Below, one piece after another: positions 39,062-49,177 of a DNA stretch of 64,000 bases (position 1 is the first letter of the stretch; each line of letters begins with the position of its first letter). The stretch comes from Cyclobacterium qasimii M12-11B (lineage in GTDB: Bacteria > Bacteroidota > Bacteroidia > Cytophagales > Cyclobacteriaceae). The notes below the pieces were generated by a model, which made no database searches, was not told where the DNA came from, and saw only the letters and a list, made by a program, of their open reading frames with translations. A program made the translations under genes and the position numbers. The DNA lies in assembly GCF_000427295.1 (NCBI RefSeq), contig NZ_ATNM01000131.1:1-64000 (forward strand). The letters run 5' to 3'.

Positions 39062-39460
39062 ATGGAAAAACAAATTGAAGATGAAATTAATTTGATCTTG
39101 GATGAATGTCATGAAAATGGCATGATCCCTTTTTATGGAAGCATTCCCGATATTAGGGATAAAGCCATTACCCGTGCCGAAATTTTAGGCTTAATTAAGC
39201 GTAAGAATAAGGGTGCTTATGAACTTTCTATAGAAGGACTAAAAGTGCTTGACTTTGATGGGGGAGTTCGGGAATACCTAATGAATATTGAATCAAAAGA
39301 GGAGAAAGATGATTTGATAAGAGATCTTTCTATTAAGGATTTAAAAGGTAATATCTTCCAATTTAAATTGGCCAAGCTTTTCTTTGTTTTGAATGTAATT
39401 GCCTCATTTATTGCAGGTAATTTCGAATTGGTTTCAAAATGGTTTGATTTGATTCGATAG
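39062..39460 (+). CDS. Hypothetical protein with winged-helix-like N-terminus and C-terminal membrane segment
   Basis: This 132-residue protein has an N-terminal half (residues 1-65) with alternating helices and a strand-turn (KNKGAYELSIEGLKVLDF), similar in outline to a small winged-helix domain. A charged linker follows, then one hydrophobic segment at about residues 103-123 (KLFFVLNVIASFIAGNF). It would be membrane-tethered. No family is recognised. Confidence 0.55.
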   Translation: MEKQIEDEINLILDECHENGMIPFYGSIPDIRDKAITRAEILGLIKRKNKGAYELSIEGLKVLDFDGGVREYLMNIESKEEKDDLIRDLSIKDLKGNIFQFKLAKLFFVLNVIASFIAGNFELVSKWFDLIR

Positions 39461-39469
39461 GGCTTAAAC

Positions 39470-39570
39470 TTTTGTAGGATAATAATAACTTATGTCCAAA
39501 GCTCCGTAGGAGTTTTATTTTTGTAGGATTAAGTTATTGAATTATTGCTAGCTCCATAGGAGTGATACCT
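39470..39570. repeat. Two tandem units of a 50-bp REP-like repeat
   Basis: TTTGTAGGAT recurs at 39471 and 39520, and GCTCC(G/A)TAGGAGT recurs at 39501 and 39551, a period of 50 bp. Each unit contains the small palindrome CTCC-nTA-GGAG. It is typical of short dispersed repeats in this phylum. Confidence 0.65.
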
Positions 39571-39654
39571 GAACTTTAACGAGATAGCGAATACCAATTG
39601 AAAAATTTATAAATTGGTAGACAATGCCAAGAGTTTTGGTGAAAATGTGAAATC

Positions 39655-40293
39655 ATGACAGAATTTTGGGAGGAGAGCTTCAGGGACAAGCAATCCATGT
39701 GGGGCTTTACTCCGGCTGATGCTGCCCTCGATACGGTGAAATTGTTTAAGGAGCATGGACTTCATAATGTACTTGTTCCCGGCTTTGGCTATGGTCGAAA
39801 TGCAAAGGTTTTTACAGATCATGGATTTGAGGTAACTGGTATAGAAATTTCAGAAACGGCAATTGCTATCGCGAAAAAGGAGTATGGAAGTCAAATAAAG
39901 GTTCACCATGGATCAGTAAGCGAAATGCCTTTTGACAATGAAACTTACGACGGGATCTTTTGCTACGCATTGATCCATTTGCTCGAGGAGAAAGACCGAG
40001 CCAAACTAATCGCTGATTGCTACAAGCAGCTCAGTGAAAATGGCTACATGGTTTTTGTGGTCATTTCTACAGAAGACAATGCTTATGGGAAGGGAAAAGC
40101 GATTAGTAAAGACAGGTTTTTGACCCGACATGGTGTTGAATTGTTCTTTTATAACCTAGATTCTGTAAACAATGAATTCGGGAGGTATGGACTGATTGAT
40201 TCAATGGCAATACAAGAGCCTGCAAAAAATATAACAGATAAGCCCAGTCAAAAATTCTGGCAGATTGTATGCAAGAAAGCTGCTGTAGGTTAA
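39655..40293 (+). CDS. Class I SAM-dependent methyltransferase
   Basis: This 212-residue methyltransferase has the SAM-binding motif NVLVPGFGYGRNAKVF near residues 38-53 and acidic-loop VTGIEISETAI. MPFDNETYDGIFCYALIHLL is the post-I region. A degenerate P-G-F-G replaces the usual D-x-G-x-G. There is no membrane segment and the methylated substrate is unknown. It stands with four short genes on the same strand, possibly one transcript. Confidence 0.87.
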   Translation: MTEFWEESFRDKQSMWGFTPADAALDTVKLFKEHGLHNVLVPGFGYGRNAKVFTDHGFEVTGIEISETAIAIAKKEYGSQIKVHHGSVSEMPFDNETYDGIFCYALIHLLEEKDRAKLIADCYKQLSENGYMVFVVISTEDNAYGKGKAISKDRFLTRHGVELFFYNLDSVNNEFGRYGLIDSMAIQEPAKNITDKPSQKFWQIVCKKAAVG

Positions 40294-40312
40294 AAGAAAT
40301 TAATAATAGCAC

Positions 40313-40894
40313 ATGACCAAGGTGAAAATCGAGGATTTCTGTCCATCAAATAAAGAAGAATGGAGCAATTGGCTAGAACGCCATCACATAATAAAAGAGG
40401 CTGTATGGCTCATTGTTTATAAAAAGAAATCACCCACTCCAAACCTTACCTGGAGCGAATCTGTAGATGAAGCTTTGCGGTTTGGTTGGATAGATAGCCT
40501 GAAAAAGCCCATAGATGATGAAAAGTATAGACAATACTTCAGCAAAAGAAAGGCAAACAGTATCTGGTCTAAAACGAATAAAGATAAAATTGAAGCCTTA
40601 TTAGAGAAAGACTTGATGTCGGAGGCCGGCTTGAAAACGGTTGAAATTGCCAAAAAAAATGGCTCATGGTCTATCTTGGATGCTGCTGAAACCCTGGAAG
40701 TGCCCATTGATTTAGCTAGTAAATTCAATGAATTCCCAGGGTCAAAGGACTTTTTTGATGGCCTAAGTAAATCTGGCAGGAAGAGCTTGTTAGTATGGAT
40801 TTCGATGGCTAAAAGAGCAGAAACCAGAGAAAAAAGAGTATTGGAGATTGCAGAAAGTGCAGGCCAAAAACTAAAGCCTAAAGCCTTTAGATAG
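40313..40894 (+). CDS. YdeI/OmpD-associated family protein
   Basis: This 193-residue cytoplasmic protein carries the family signature WLERHHIIKEAVWLIVYKKK, then DEALRFGWIDSLKKPIDDE and a C-terminal SGRKSLLVWISMAKRAETRE with paired basic residues. Such proteins are linked to bacteriocin-protection and cell-surface phenotypes, but the molecular role is not settled. It starts 19 nt after the methyltransferase stop. Confidence 0.87.
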   Translation: MTKVKIEDFCPSNKEEWSNWLERHHIIKEAVWLIVYKKKSPTPNLTWSESVDEALRFGWIDSLKKPIDDEKYRQYFSKRKANSIWSKTNKDKIEALLEKDLMSEAGLKTVEIAKKNGSWSILDAAETLEVPIDLASKFNEFPGSKDFFDGLSKSGRKSLLVWISMAKRAETREKRVLEIAESAGQKLKPKAFR

Positions 40895-40966
40895 GGGATG
40901 AGCGAAATATAATAAATGATAACATGGCCGTTTTAACGGTAGGAGGGAATAAAAAAGGAACCCAAA

Positions 40967-41383
40967 ATGAACAAAATATTTGATACTTACCGACCAGGTG
41001 GATTTGGAACGGTAAATAGTTATTTATTCGTGGAAAACCCAGTTGAACTAATCGATTTTCTGAAAGCTGCTTTTTATGCAGTAGAAATTAACCGCTCTAC
41101 ACACCCTCAAACAGGTAACATTGCCAACGTCATTCTGAAAATCGGTACTTCATGCTTTATGATCAGTCAAGCAAGTGGTGAATTTTTAAATATGCGGACG
41201 GCATTTTATTTATATGTCAACAATGTTGATGAAATCCACAAAAGAGCAGTCAATAATGGGGCAAAGGTGGAGTTCGAACCCTCAGATATGGACTATGGAG
41301 ACAGGCAGTCTGGGGTAGTAGATCCTAGTGGAAATTATTGGTGGATCTCAAAACGTCTTATAGAAAAAGATTATCAAGAATAG
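40967..41383 (+). CDS. VOC / PhnB-like glyoxalase-fold protein
   Basis: This 138-residue protein shows VNSYLFVENPVELIDFLKAA, a typical PhnB-like start, YLYVNNVDEIHKRAVNNGAK and the end GVVDPSGNYWWIS. Metal-ligand residues are weakly conserved. It may be a bleomycin-resistance-like binding protein or an enzyme of unknown substrate. It lies 3 nt before the next gene's start. Confidence 0.83.
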   Translation: MNKIFDTYRPGGFGTVNSYLFVENPVELIDFLKAAFYAVEINRSTHPQTGNIANVILKIGTSCFMISQASGEFLNMRTAFYLYVNNVDEIHKRAVNNGAKVEFEPSDMDYGDRQSGVVDPSGNYWWISKRLIEKDYQE

Positions 41384-41386
41384 AAT

Positions 41387-41751
41387 ATGAAAGACACAAG
41401 TCACCACGATGAGCGCATTGCCAATATGACATATGCCTCGGTATATCCGCATTATGTTACAAAAGTGGAGCGGAAGGGAAGAAAAAAGAAGAATTGCACC
41501 AGGTAATTGAGTGGTTAACGGGCTATGACGAGAAACAGCAGCAAGCACTCATTGCAAGCAAGGCTACTTTTGAAACGTTTTTTCAGCAGGCCACATTAAA
41601 CCCAAATGTTCACCTGATTAAAGGCCTTATATGTGGCTACCGGGTTGAGGAAATCACAAATCAATTGACACAACAAGTTAGGTGGCTGAACAAGTTGGTG
41701 GATGAATTGGCCAAAGGTAAAAAGATGGAAAAGATAATGAGGGTGAATTGA
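41387..41751 (+). CDS. DUF2200 family protein, frame broken
   Basis: Starting at ATG 41387, the protein reads MKDTSHHDERIANMTYASVY and HYVTKVERKGR, then loses the frame at the A6 run 41482-41487. One added A continues it as KKEELHQVIEWLTGYDE, ASKATFETFFQQATLNPN and ICGYRVEEITNQLTQQVRWL, the standard DUF2200 sequence, for a total of about 121 residues. The function is unknown. It is the last gene of the cluster of five short genes and shares the bidirectional terminator after it. Confidence 0.83.
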
Positions 41752-41861
41752 ATGAATAAAACGATTTTGCTACGAAATGTGATTAAGTGAAATTCACATT
41801 TACCCATGACTTGACATGCAGATCATTGGAGGCGAATGTTTTATATAAGTGATAAATATAG

Positions 41862-41890
41862 AAAAAGCCGGCAATTGTTGCCGGCTTTTG
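41862..41890 (-). terminator. Bidirectional terminator of the first SusCD operon
   Basis: The perfect stem AAAAGCCGGCAA / TTGCCGGCTTTT with a 3-nt loop has flanking A and T runs. It serves the leftward susD-like gene and possibly the rightward DUF2200 gene. Confidence 0.85.
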
Positions 41891-41922
41891 TCTTAATAGG
41901 ATATAGTTTCTACTTATGGCTA

Positions 41923-43434
41923 TTAGTTTGGAGGGAAAACATCCTGGAGTGGATGCGTGAAAGGTACACCTTCGCGTGCATCCCACCAAACTCGGGTCAT
42001 CAAGTCATTGCCTCCCATTCTATCTGCTGCTGCCTTGACATTTGCCTCATTTTTGAGGTATTCGTCATTCGGATAGGTTAACCTTCTAGGAATCTGTCCA
42101 TTTGTAACGCCTGGATCATTTCCAATCCAAACCCTCGGGTAACCTGTTCTTCTAAACTCAGCCCATCCCTGATAGTGTTGGAAGAAGGTGGAAATGTATT
42201 TTTGGGTGACTATTTTTTCAAATTGCTCCTCTTGGGTACCCGTTAGGCTTCCTACTTCTTCACTTAGAAAACCTTGGGTGTCTGTTTCAGAAATAGCATA
42301 TTGTTCCATTGAAGCTTGGATACCCAGGCGATATTGCTGATTGGCATCTTCTCCTGTGATGCCTGCAAAGGCAGCTTCTGCTTTTAAGAAGAAAACTTCA
42401 GCTGCATTCATAACGATTATATCATAGGTTTCCTCTTTTAATAAAGGACCTACACTAGCCACCATTTCATGTCCATAGGGTACTTTCTCCTCTTGCAGAA
42501 GCTGTATTGGCCTTCCTCGAAAGGATTCTGAGCCATCTAAAGTAGGACTAGCCAATACTGGTAATCTGGGATCACCTGTAGGGATCATTACATCCATTAT
42601 GGGGAAACCGACAAACATGGGGATGGTTGCCGTTAATTCTCTGGTCCATATGTAATTGACATTGTTGGTGTTTTCAGAGGAAGTAGGAGGAAGGGTTCGC
42701 AATGATGCATTTTCGGAATTCACATCGATTAACGGACTGTTTATCACATCAGAAATATGTTCGGAAGCCAGTGATGCATCTGCAAAGCGAACCCTGATGG
42801 CAAGTCTTAAACGTAGAGAATTGGCAAATTTTTTCCAGTTTTCCACATTCCCTTGGTACAGAATGTCCGCATTTCCGAATGACAATTGATCTCCCTGGGC
42901 CCCCAATTGAGTCTCTGCCTCTTTCAATTCATTGAGCAGGTCTATGTAAATTTCTTCCTGTGTATTGTATACAGGAAGATTAATTACATTTTCTACTCCT
43001 TGTGCGGCCTCAAAATAAGGAATGTCACCATAGGCATCGGTCACCCAATGGTACAGCCAAACCTTCCAAATCCTGGCCATGGCATTTTGATCATTTTTCT
43101 GTGCATCATCAGCAGTGAGGCGCACGACTTCACTAATGTTAATAATATAATCTCTGTAGTAATTGAATGGGGAAGTGTAATCCGTGTTGGAGAAAATATC
43201 ACCACTAGCCTGATTGGCAAAGTATCCAGAAAATTCTCCGATATTACCACTGTTAAAGGACTCAAATATAGAGCTTTTTAGCACATTGGTAAAGATGGTT
43301 TTGGGTTGAATTTTCTCCTTTGTCAATAATGTAGGACTCGTATTGATGGCATCAAAATCCGATGTACAAGCAAAGCTTATCATTAGCATCATCAAAAGAG
43401 ATGCAATGCTTTTAATATTCATGTTTAATTTCAT
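41923..43434 (-). CDS. SusD/RagB-like outer-membrane lipoprotein
   Basis: This 503-residue protein is the surface partner of the adjacent TonB-dependent receptor, binding a glycan or peptide. The lipobox-like signal ends in LMMLMISFAC, placing it as an outer-membrane lipoprotein. The body has tetratricopeptide-type helices (WKVWLYHWVTDAYGDIPYFEA) and the C-terminal ANVKAAADRMGGND / WDAREGVPFTHP. The pattern is the SusD-like type 2 subfamily rather than canonical SusD. ATG 43434 is chosen because it begins directly at the signal. The gene follows susC with a short gap. Confidence 0.9.
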   Translation of the reverse strand: MKLNMNIKSIASLLMMLMISFACTSDFDAINTSPTLLTKEKIQPKTIFTNVLKSSIFESFNSGNIGEFSGYFANQASGDIFSNTDYTSPFNYYRDYIINISEVVRLTADDAQKNDQNAMARIWKVWLYHWVTDAYGDIPYFEAAQGVENVINLPVYNTQEEIYIDLLNELKEAETQLGAQGDQLSFGNADILYQGNVENWKKFANSLRLRLAIRVRFADASLASEHISDVINSPLIDVNSENASLRTLPPTSSENTNNVNYIWTRELTATIPMFVGFPIMDVMIPTGDPRLPVLASPTLDGSESFRGRPIQLLQEEKVPYGHEMVASVGPLLKEETYDIIVMNAAEVFFLKAEAAFAGITGEDANQQYRLGIQASMEQYAISETDTQGFLSEEVGSLTGTQEEQFEKIVTQKYISTFFQHYQGWAEFRRTGYPRVWIGNDPGVTNGQIPRRLTYPNDEYLKNEANVKAAADRMGGNDLMTRVWWDAREGVPFTHPLQDVFPPN

Positions 43435-43454
43435 TATATGCATATCTCAGTTGA

Positions 43455-46400
43455 TTAGAAAGTCAAAAATAAGTTAAAACCCATGCTCCTAGTTGTGGGG
43501 AGGCCACGTGCCTCTACTCCCTGGGCAGCAGTGGAACTGTTAAAGGCTGACTCTGGGCTAATACCCATCAACTTAAATTCGGGATCACGGTACAGGTACA
43601 TTAAGTTTCTTCCGACAATGGATAAGCGGGCATTAACAAATGGGGTCTTGGTTAAAAATCCTTTGCTAAAATTATAGCCAAAAGTAAGTTCTCTTAAAGC
43701 CATGTAATCAGCATCGATGACCATGGTTTCGGCAATTCCTCCCCAAGGACCTTGCGAAGCATAGTATTGATGGGACAATAACGAAATATCATTTTCAGTA
43801 AATGTTCCGTCAGCGTTTTCAATCAGACCATCCACAATCAAATCCTCGGGATCTCTTGCTTCTGTAAATATACCCGTGCCCTTGGCCATTTGATCATACT
43901 TACTGTAGGAATATACTTGTCCACCTAATCTAAAGTCGAGCATTCCACTTAAAACAAATCCCTTATAGGAAAAAGTATTGGTAATACCTCCCAGAAAATC
44001 TGGTTGGATGTTTCCTAATACAGTAATTTCATCTGCCCTTTGCCATCTTCCAAGTTCGGTTACCAAAATCCTTCCGTCCTCATTTCTCTTTTTAGCAAAT
44101 CCTACAATATTCCCATAGGGTTGACCTACCCTGGCTTCAATAGTTCCTGTTCCACTCAATAAAGTGTGACTGTTTATGCCCGGTGCCAGAGAGACAACTT
44201 CCGATCTGTTTCTAGATCCATTGATGCCCAAGTCCCAGGTGAAATCGCCTGCCTTTAATATTTTGGCATTGATCATTAGTTCCAATCCTTGGTTACGGAT
44301 TTCGCCTGCATTGATCAAACGAGTATTGAAACCAGTGGCTGCGGAGATCTCTACAGGCAAGATTTGATTGGTGGTTGATTGAGTATAATAGGTAAAATCA
44401 ACTCCCAGTCTATTATTAAAGAACCTCAAATCCATACCTAACTCAAAAGAAGTAGTTAGTTCGTTTTTTAAGTCCTCTAAGGGTACATTGCTTTGGATGG
44501 TGGCCAAGCGCATTCCATCGAAGGTTTCACTACTTAATGAATATCCTCCTTGGGTCAAATAGGGGTCGGCGTCATTTCCCGCTTCTGCATAGGATGCCCT
44601 GAATTTTCCGAAAGTAAGGATGGGCGAATCTATTTCCAAGTAGTCTGTAAAAGCAAAGCTTGTGCTTACAGAGGGGTAAAAGAAGGATTGATTTTCTAGC
44701 CCTAAAGTAGAGGACCAGTCGTTTCTTCCTGTAATATCAAGAAACAGGTAATTTCTATATGCCAATTGGCTTTGAAAATAAACCGAATTCATTTGCTTTT
44801 GAATGCTGGAATTTCGTGGAAAAACCAGAGATGCATTGTTGATGTGGTACAAGTCGGGAATGTCCAGGTTTTGACCACTTACCTGTACAACTTCTTGATC
44901 TCGGTTTAAATGATTGGCACCTAAAGAAAGAGTCGCATTGAAATCACTGTTTAAATCACCAGTAGCAGTCAATAAGATATCGCTGTTTTCTTCCTTTACA
45001 CGCCACATGGTGTTTTTTACCTGACCATTAAGATTGGAGCCTCCTGGAGTTCCCTGAGGAACCATCGAAAACCTGTTGTCCGTATAAAAGTCTGTCCCGG
45101 TTCTACCTTGTATGCTCAGCCATTTTGTGAAATCGTATTTTACTCTAGCCATGCCAATGATCCTGTCTCGGGTGTCATTGTTCTTGAATTTTTCAGTAAT
45201 CCAATATGGGTTATAAGGCGTGCTTGGTTTAAAACTGGTCATAAGTCCGTCTTCTCTGGTATGGTCCCTAAGCCAATCCAGATCTATGCTTCTTGGCATT
45301 ACTTCCAGACTCGCCTGCAAGCCTCCGTAGTTGATCCCATTTTGAACGCGATTATTGCCTTCTTGCCTTGTGTAGTTGATCTTTGCATCGATTAGTAGCT
45401 TTTCAGACACCTGATGTGAACCTCTAAGTGTGATGGTTTGCCGATCGAGGGTATTGTTGGGAACAATACTCTTGTTATTCATATTAGAAAAAGAAAGCCG
45501 TAAGGTACTGGTTTCATTTCCTCCAAAAACAGATACGGTATTTGTACTGGTCGTTCCAGTTCTATAAAAATTCTCAATATTGTCTGTAGGCTGGGCGGTG
45601 TAGGGTTGTACTCCCCAATCCCTGGCATAATCATATATTATAGGCCTCCCGTCCATAGGGCCTCCCCATTGGTCCAAAAGCCAACCTGGCCATACCAGCG
45701 TCTCCTGCCCATCAATGGTTTCAGTGGTGAATGCACTGTAATTGTCATCGTATCCTCCACCCCAGGTGTTTTGAAAGGTAGGATTCACACTTGGCGTCTC
45801 GAAAGTATAATTCGAATTGAATTCTACACCTATGCCTTGTCCTTTTTTTCCTGATTTGGTAGTGATCAGAATCACTCCATTTGCTCCACGAGCACCATAC
45901 ATGGAAGCAGCGCTTGGGCCTTTTAATACAGAAATGTTTTCAATGTCATCAGGATTGATATTGCCAATACCATCTCCATAATCAAATCCCGAAGAACTGG
46001 ATGCAGGATCGAGGGTTTGATTGTCAATTGGTATTCCATCCACTACATATAGGGGTTGGTTATTTCCGGTTAAAGAACTGTTTCCACGGATGACCACATA
46101 GGATGAACCCCCAGGGCCACCAGAGGTAGGGTTTACATGGACCCCTGCTACTTTACCCTTGAGGGAATTGACGACGTTTGGTTCTCTTGCCTGGGTCAAT
46201 TCTTCTGTATTGACTTCCTGAACAGAATAACCCAAAGCTTTTTTCTCTCGCTTAATCCCAAAAGCCGTTACGACCACTTCTGAAAGTTCACTCACCTCAG
46301 GATCCAATTGAATATTGATTTCGGACCTGTTTCCAACCTTTATGGTTTGTGAAATATATCCGATACTTGAAATTACCATTGTGGATTCAGGTCCCTGAAC

Positions 46401-46615
46401 GGATAGACTGTATTTGCCATTTATGTCCGTCACCGTGCCCCGACTGGAGTTTAGATCATCCTGCAACAAAAGAGTAGCTCCGATAATTGCTTCACCATCT
46501 TCCGTGGACGTTACCGTTCCTTGGACAACAGGTTCTTGGGCTTTTATCTCTTCATTTATGAGTAAATAAATGAAAAAAAGGAAACCATTCCCTTTAAGAG
46601 TAATTTGTTTTTCAT
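43455..46615 (-). CDS. SusC/RagA-type TonB-dependent receptor, frame broken in signal peptide
   Basis: This large outer-membrane transporter imports a polymer-derived ligand with its SusD-like lid. After a carboxypeptidase-like CNA domain (GTVTSTEDGEAIIGATLLLQ), the TonB-box region ELSEVVVTAFGIKREKKALG leads into the plug domain (VVRGNSSLTGNNQP with R, and GPSAASMYGARGANGVILITT). A 22-strand barrel ends in MGFNLFLTF. The ATG at 46615 (MKNKLLLKGMVSFF) is out of frame. One added T in the T7 run (plus A7 46573-46579) restores the signal peptide and gives about 1053 residues. No regulator or polysaccharide enzyme is adjacent. Confidence 0.9.
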
Positions 46616-47296
46616 AGGTGTTTTGTTTAGTTAAATAGAACTTAAAAAAAAGTAATAAAAATTTTATGCTAAAACATAAGTTTCGAATTTATAAAATAAT
46701 ATTAATAATTAATACATGATTTTATATTTTTATTTTGATAAAAAAATGATGTCTGTGTTTATAATTGATGTATTTACAATGAAAAATTTGTTTAACGATT
46801 ATTTTTTAATTTAATCTAGGAACCTTTACCGCCATTTGTAGCGTCCAATTTGTTTAGATTTCTAAGGCAAATGAAAAAATCAATAAAGCCGGGTGTTATA
46901 TAGAAAATTAACAGCACTGCTTTTGAAAACGATGAAGCCCCTTCGATTTATTTAAAATCATAGGTTGCAAATCACAACAACTCAATTCTGAGATAGAAAA
47001 ATTATTGATTAAAAAAATTCTTAGGACATGTTTTCATTCAACGCTATAGGGAGTAGTGTGATAAATCAGAGGTGTAAGGATAAAAAGCAAAATAGTAATC
47101 CCTTTTAAATAGTTAGCACTTTGCATAAGAGTATTGCAGAATAGTCTTCAAATCTATCTGATAACGCTAATTATTCACATCCTTGAATCATTAGCGTTTC
47201 TTAAAAATGAATGAATAGTTTTGGGGATTTTGAGGAGCTTAAACCTTTGTCCGAAAGTTTTAAAATAATTACTTTTGATTCCTTAAATTGCATGAA
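46616..47296. other. Intergenic stretch upstream of the first susC
   Basis: About 680 bases of low-GC DNA without a supported gene. It must hold the leftward susC promoter, but no clear -33/-7 pair is visible. I see no RNA or repeat. Confidence 0.5.
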
Positions 47297-48034
47297 ATGA
47301 GAAAACCATTGTTGTTGGCCTATCTGTTTGTGATCTTGGCTTGTACGGAGGAGGAAGGGCCTTCACTGCCCGTTGTCTATGAAGGGAACCTGGAAGTGCG
47401 TTCACTTTCAGATCTTGAGAACATTGCTGAGAAAGGATATACGAAAATAAATGGCGTTCTGGCCATTCATTATATGGATGAAGTGGAGGACTTGTCCCTC
47501 TTGAAAGACCTTCAGGAAGTAGCAGGACTTATTATTCGTTACAATGATAATCTGCAAAGCTTAAAAGGCCTGGAGAATATTCAAACAGTTGATTTTTTGG
47601 AAATTGAAAGTAACCTCCAGTTAAAAGAATTGACGGGTTTGGAAAATTTGGAATCTGTTTCAAGAATTCTGTCAATTAAAAACAATGACCAATTGATTTC
47701 CTTAGAAGGATTAAAAGCCTTGACTTCCTTGAACGAGCAATTTGTGCTTTTTGACAACCTATCCCTGAGCAATTTAAATGGACTGGAAAAATTGCAGGTA
47801 GCCAATCAGGTACTAATCACCAATAATATCAACTTAGAAACCTTGGATGGCTTAGAAAACTTAAGCGAATCTGCTGATATACGGATTTACTCTAATGATT
47901 CACTTGTGGATTTATGTGCGTTGGGGAATTTTGTGGCACAAAAAGGAGAATCGGATACCTATGTTGCCCAATTGAATAGATATAATCCTACTTTGGAGGA
48001 CTTCGAGAATAATAAGTGTGCCATGGAGCCATAA
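47297..48034 (+). CDS. Lipoprotein with receptor L-domain-like leucine repeats
   Basis: This 245-residue protein has a lipobox (LLAYLFVILAC), so it is probably surface-anchored. The body is about five repeats of roughly 24 residues with the pattern LxxLxGLENLxxVxxLxIxxN (LQSLKGLENI, LKELTGLENLESV, LISLEGLKALTSL, LETLDGLENLSES), as in receptor L-domains. It ends in a Cys-containing cap (DSLVDLCALGNF). ATG 47297 is used; the TTG nine bases upstream is not supported. A ligand-binding surface role is inferred. Confidence 0.75.
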   Translation: MRKPLLLAYLFVILACTEEEGPSLPVVYEGNLEVRSLSDLENIAEKGYTKINGVLAIHYMDEVEDLSLLKDLQEVAGLIIRYNDNLQSLKGLENIQTVDFLEIESNLQLKELTGLENLESVSRILSIKNNDQLISLEGLKALTSLNEQFVLFDNLSLSNLNGLEKLQVANQVLITNNINLETLDGLENLSESADIRIYSNDSLVDLCALGNFVAQKGESDTYVAQLNRYNPTLEDFENNKCAMEP

Positions 48035-48189
48035 TTCACAATTAAAGCCATTATTTATCGGCAAGAAAAACATTTTTGTTTCAGAGTGATTCCTGAGATA
48101 ACCCTATAATTTTTGAAAAAACAATAGCCTGCCTTTACCTTTTGAGGTATAGGTAGGTGTTATATTACTGATAGATTAAAAAAAAACGT

Positions 48190-49017
48190 ATGCACCTGAT
48201 TACAAAAAGGATTTTAGCACCATTTTTATTGTTTTTCTTATTCATCCAATTGGGACAGGCCCAGGTCGATGAAATTAAAGACAAGTTTCTTAATTCGTAT
48301 GATTTGATGGTGATTGCACATCGCGCAGCCAATCAAAATTTCCCTGAAAATAGTATCATCGCTATCGAAGAAGCTATACGCATGGGAGTAGACATTATAG
48401 AACTTGACATCAGGGTGACTGCAGATGGAGTAGTGGTTTTGATGCATGATCAGACCGTAGATCGTACGACTACTGGTACCGGAGATGTTGAGGCATTGAC
48501 TTACAGTTATTTGCAGTCTTTGCAGTTGTTGCATAAGGGTGAGCCTACGAATGAGAAAATCCCAACACTGGAAGAAGCTTTAAAGGCAACAAAAGGCCGT
48601 ATAATGGTGGATATGGACATGAAAACGGATAAGGTGAAAGAGGTCCTTGAGGTGGTCAAAGCCATGGATGTTGTGGATGAATTGCTGTTTTTTGATTCTG
48701 ACTGGGATGTATTGGAAGCTTTTCAAGAAAGTCTCCCAGATGCTTTTATCATGCCTAGAACCTATAAAGCAAAAGAGATAAAAAAAGCTGTAAAGAGATT
48801 TAACCCTAGGGCAGTACATATTGACCCGAGTTTTTATACACCCAAAACAGTGGCAATTGCCAAAAAATATGGGGTGAGACTGTGGATCAATGCATTGGGA
48901 AACATTGATAGAAAAATGCTAGCCAATCCTGATCAAGAATGGGCAAGAGAATGGCTTGACAAAGGAGCAACAATGGTACAAACTGATGTGCCTAGTTTTT
49001 GGACACAGTTGAAATAA
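48190..49017 (+). CDS. Glycerophosphodiester phosphodiesterase family protein, exported
   Basis: This 275-residue protein has a signal peptide (LAPFLLFFLFIQLGQAQ) and a TIM-barrel GDPD domain. IAHRAANQNFPENS carries the catalytic His and Glu pair, ELDIRVTADGVVVLMHD the metal-binding Glu-x-Asp and the second His, and DRTTTGTG the family loop. MVDMDMKTD and VQTDVPSFW near the end are also typical. It should hydrolyse glycerophosphodiesters outside the cytoplasm and may help recover phosphate and glycerol. It has its own terminator. Confidence 0.9.
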   Translation: MHLITKRILAPFLLFFLFIQLGQAQVDEIKDKFLNSYDLMVIAHRAANQNFPENSIIAIEEAIRMGVDIIELDIRVTADGVVVLMHDQTVDRTTTGTGDVEALTYSYLQSLQLLHKGEPTNEKIPTLEEALKATKGRIMVDMDMKTDKVKEVLEVVKAMDVVDELLFFDSDWDVLEAFQESLPDAFIMPRTYKAKEIKKAVKRFNPRAVHIDPSFYTPKTVAIAKKYGVRLWINALGNIDRKMLANPDQEWAREWLDKGATMVQTDVPSFWTQLK

Positions 49018-49036
49018 GACAAATTTACAATCATCG

Positions 49037-49073
49037 AAAGTGCGGCAATGTTTATTTGCCGCACTTTTTTTTG
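49037..49073 (+). terminator. Terminator of the GDPD gene
   Basis: The stem AAAGTGCGGCAA / TTTGCCGCACTTT with a 6-nt loop is followed by a T-run, 20 nt after the stop. Confidence 0.85.
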
Positions 49074-49177
49074 CTTAAGCCAGGTTACTGGCTAAACCAA
49101 TAATAGCAACCATTCATTTTTTATAGATAGTTGAGCCTAACTTTTTTTATTAAGTCTATGAATGTCGATTCTTACGA

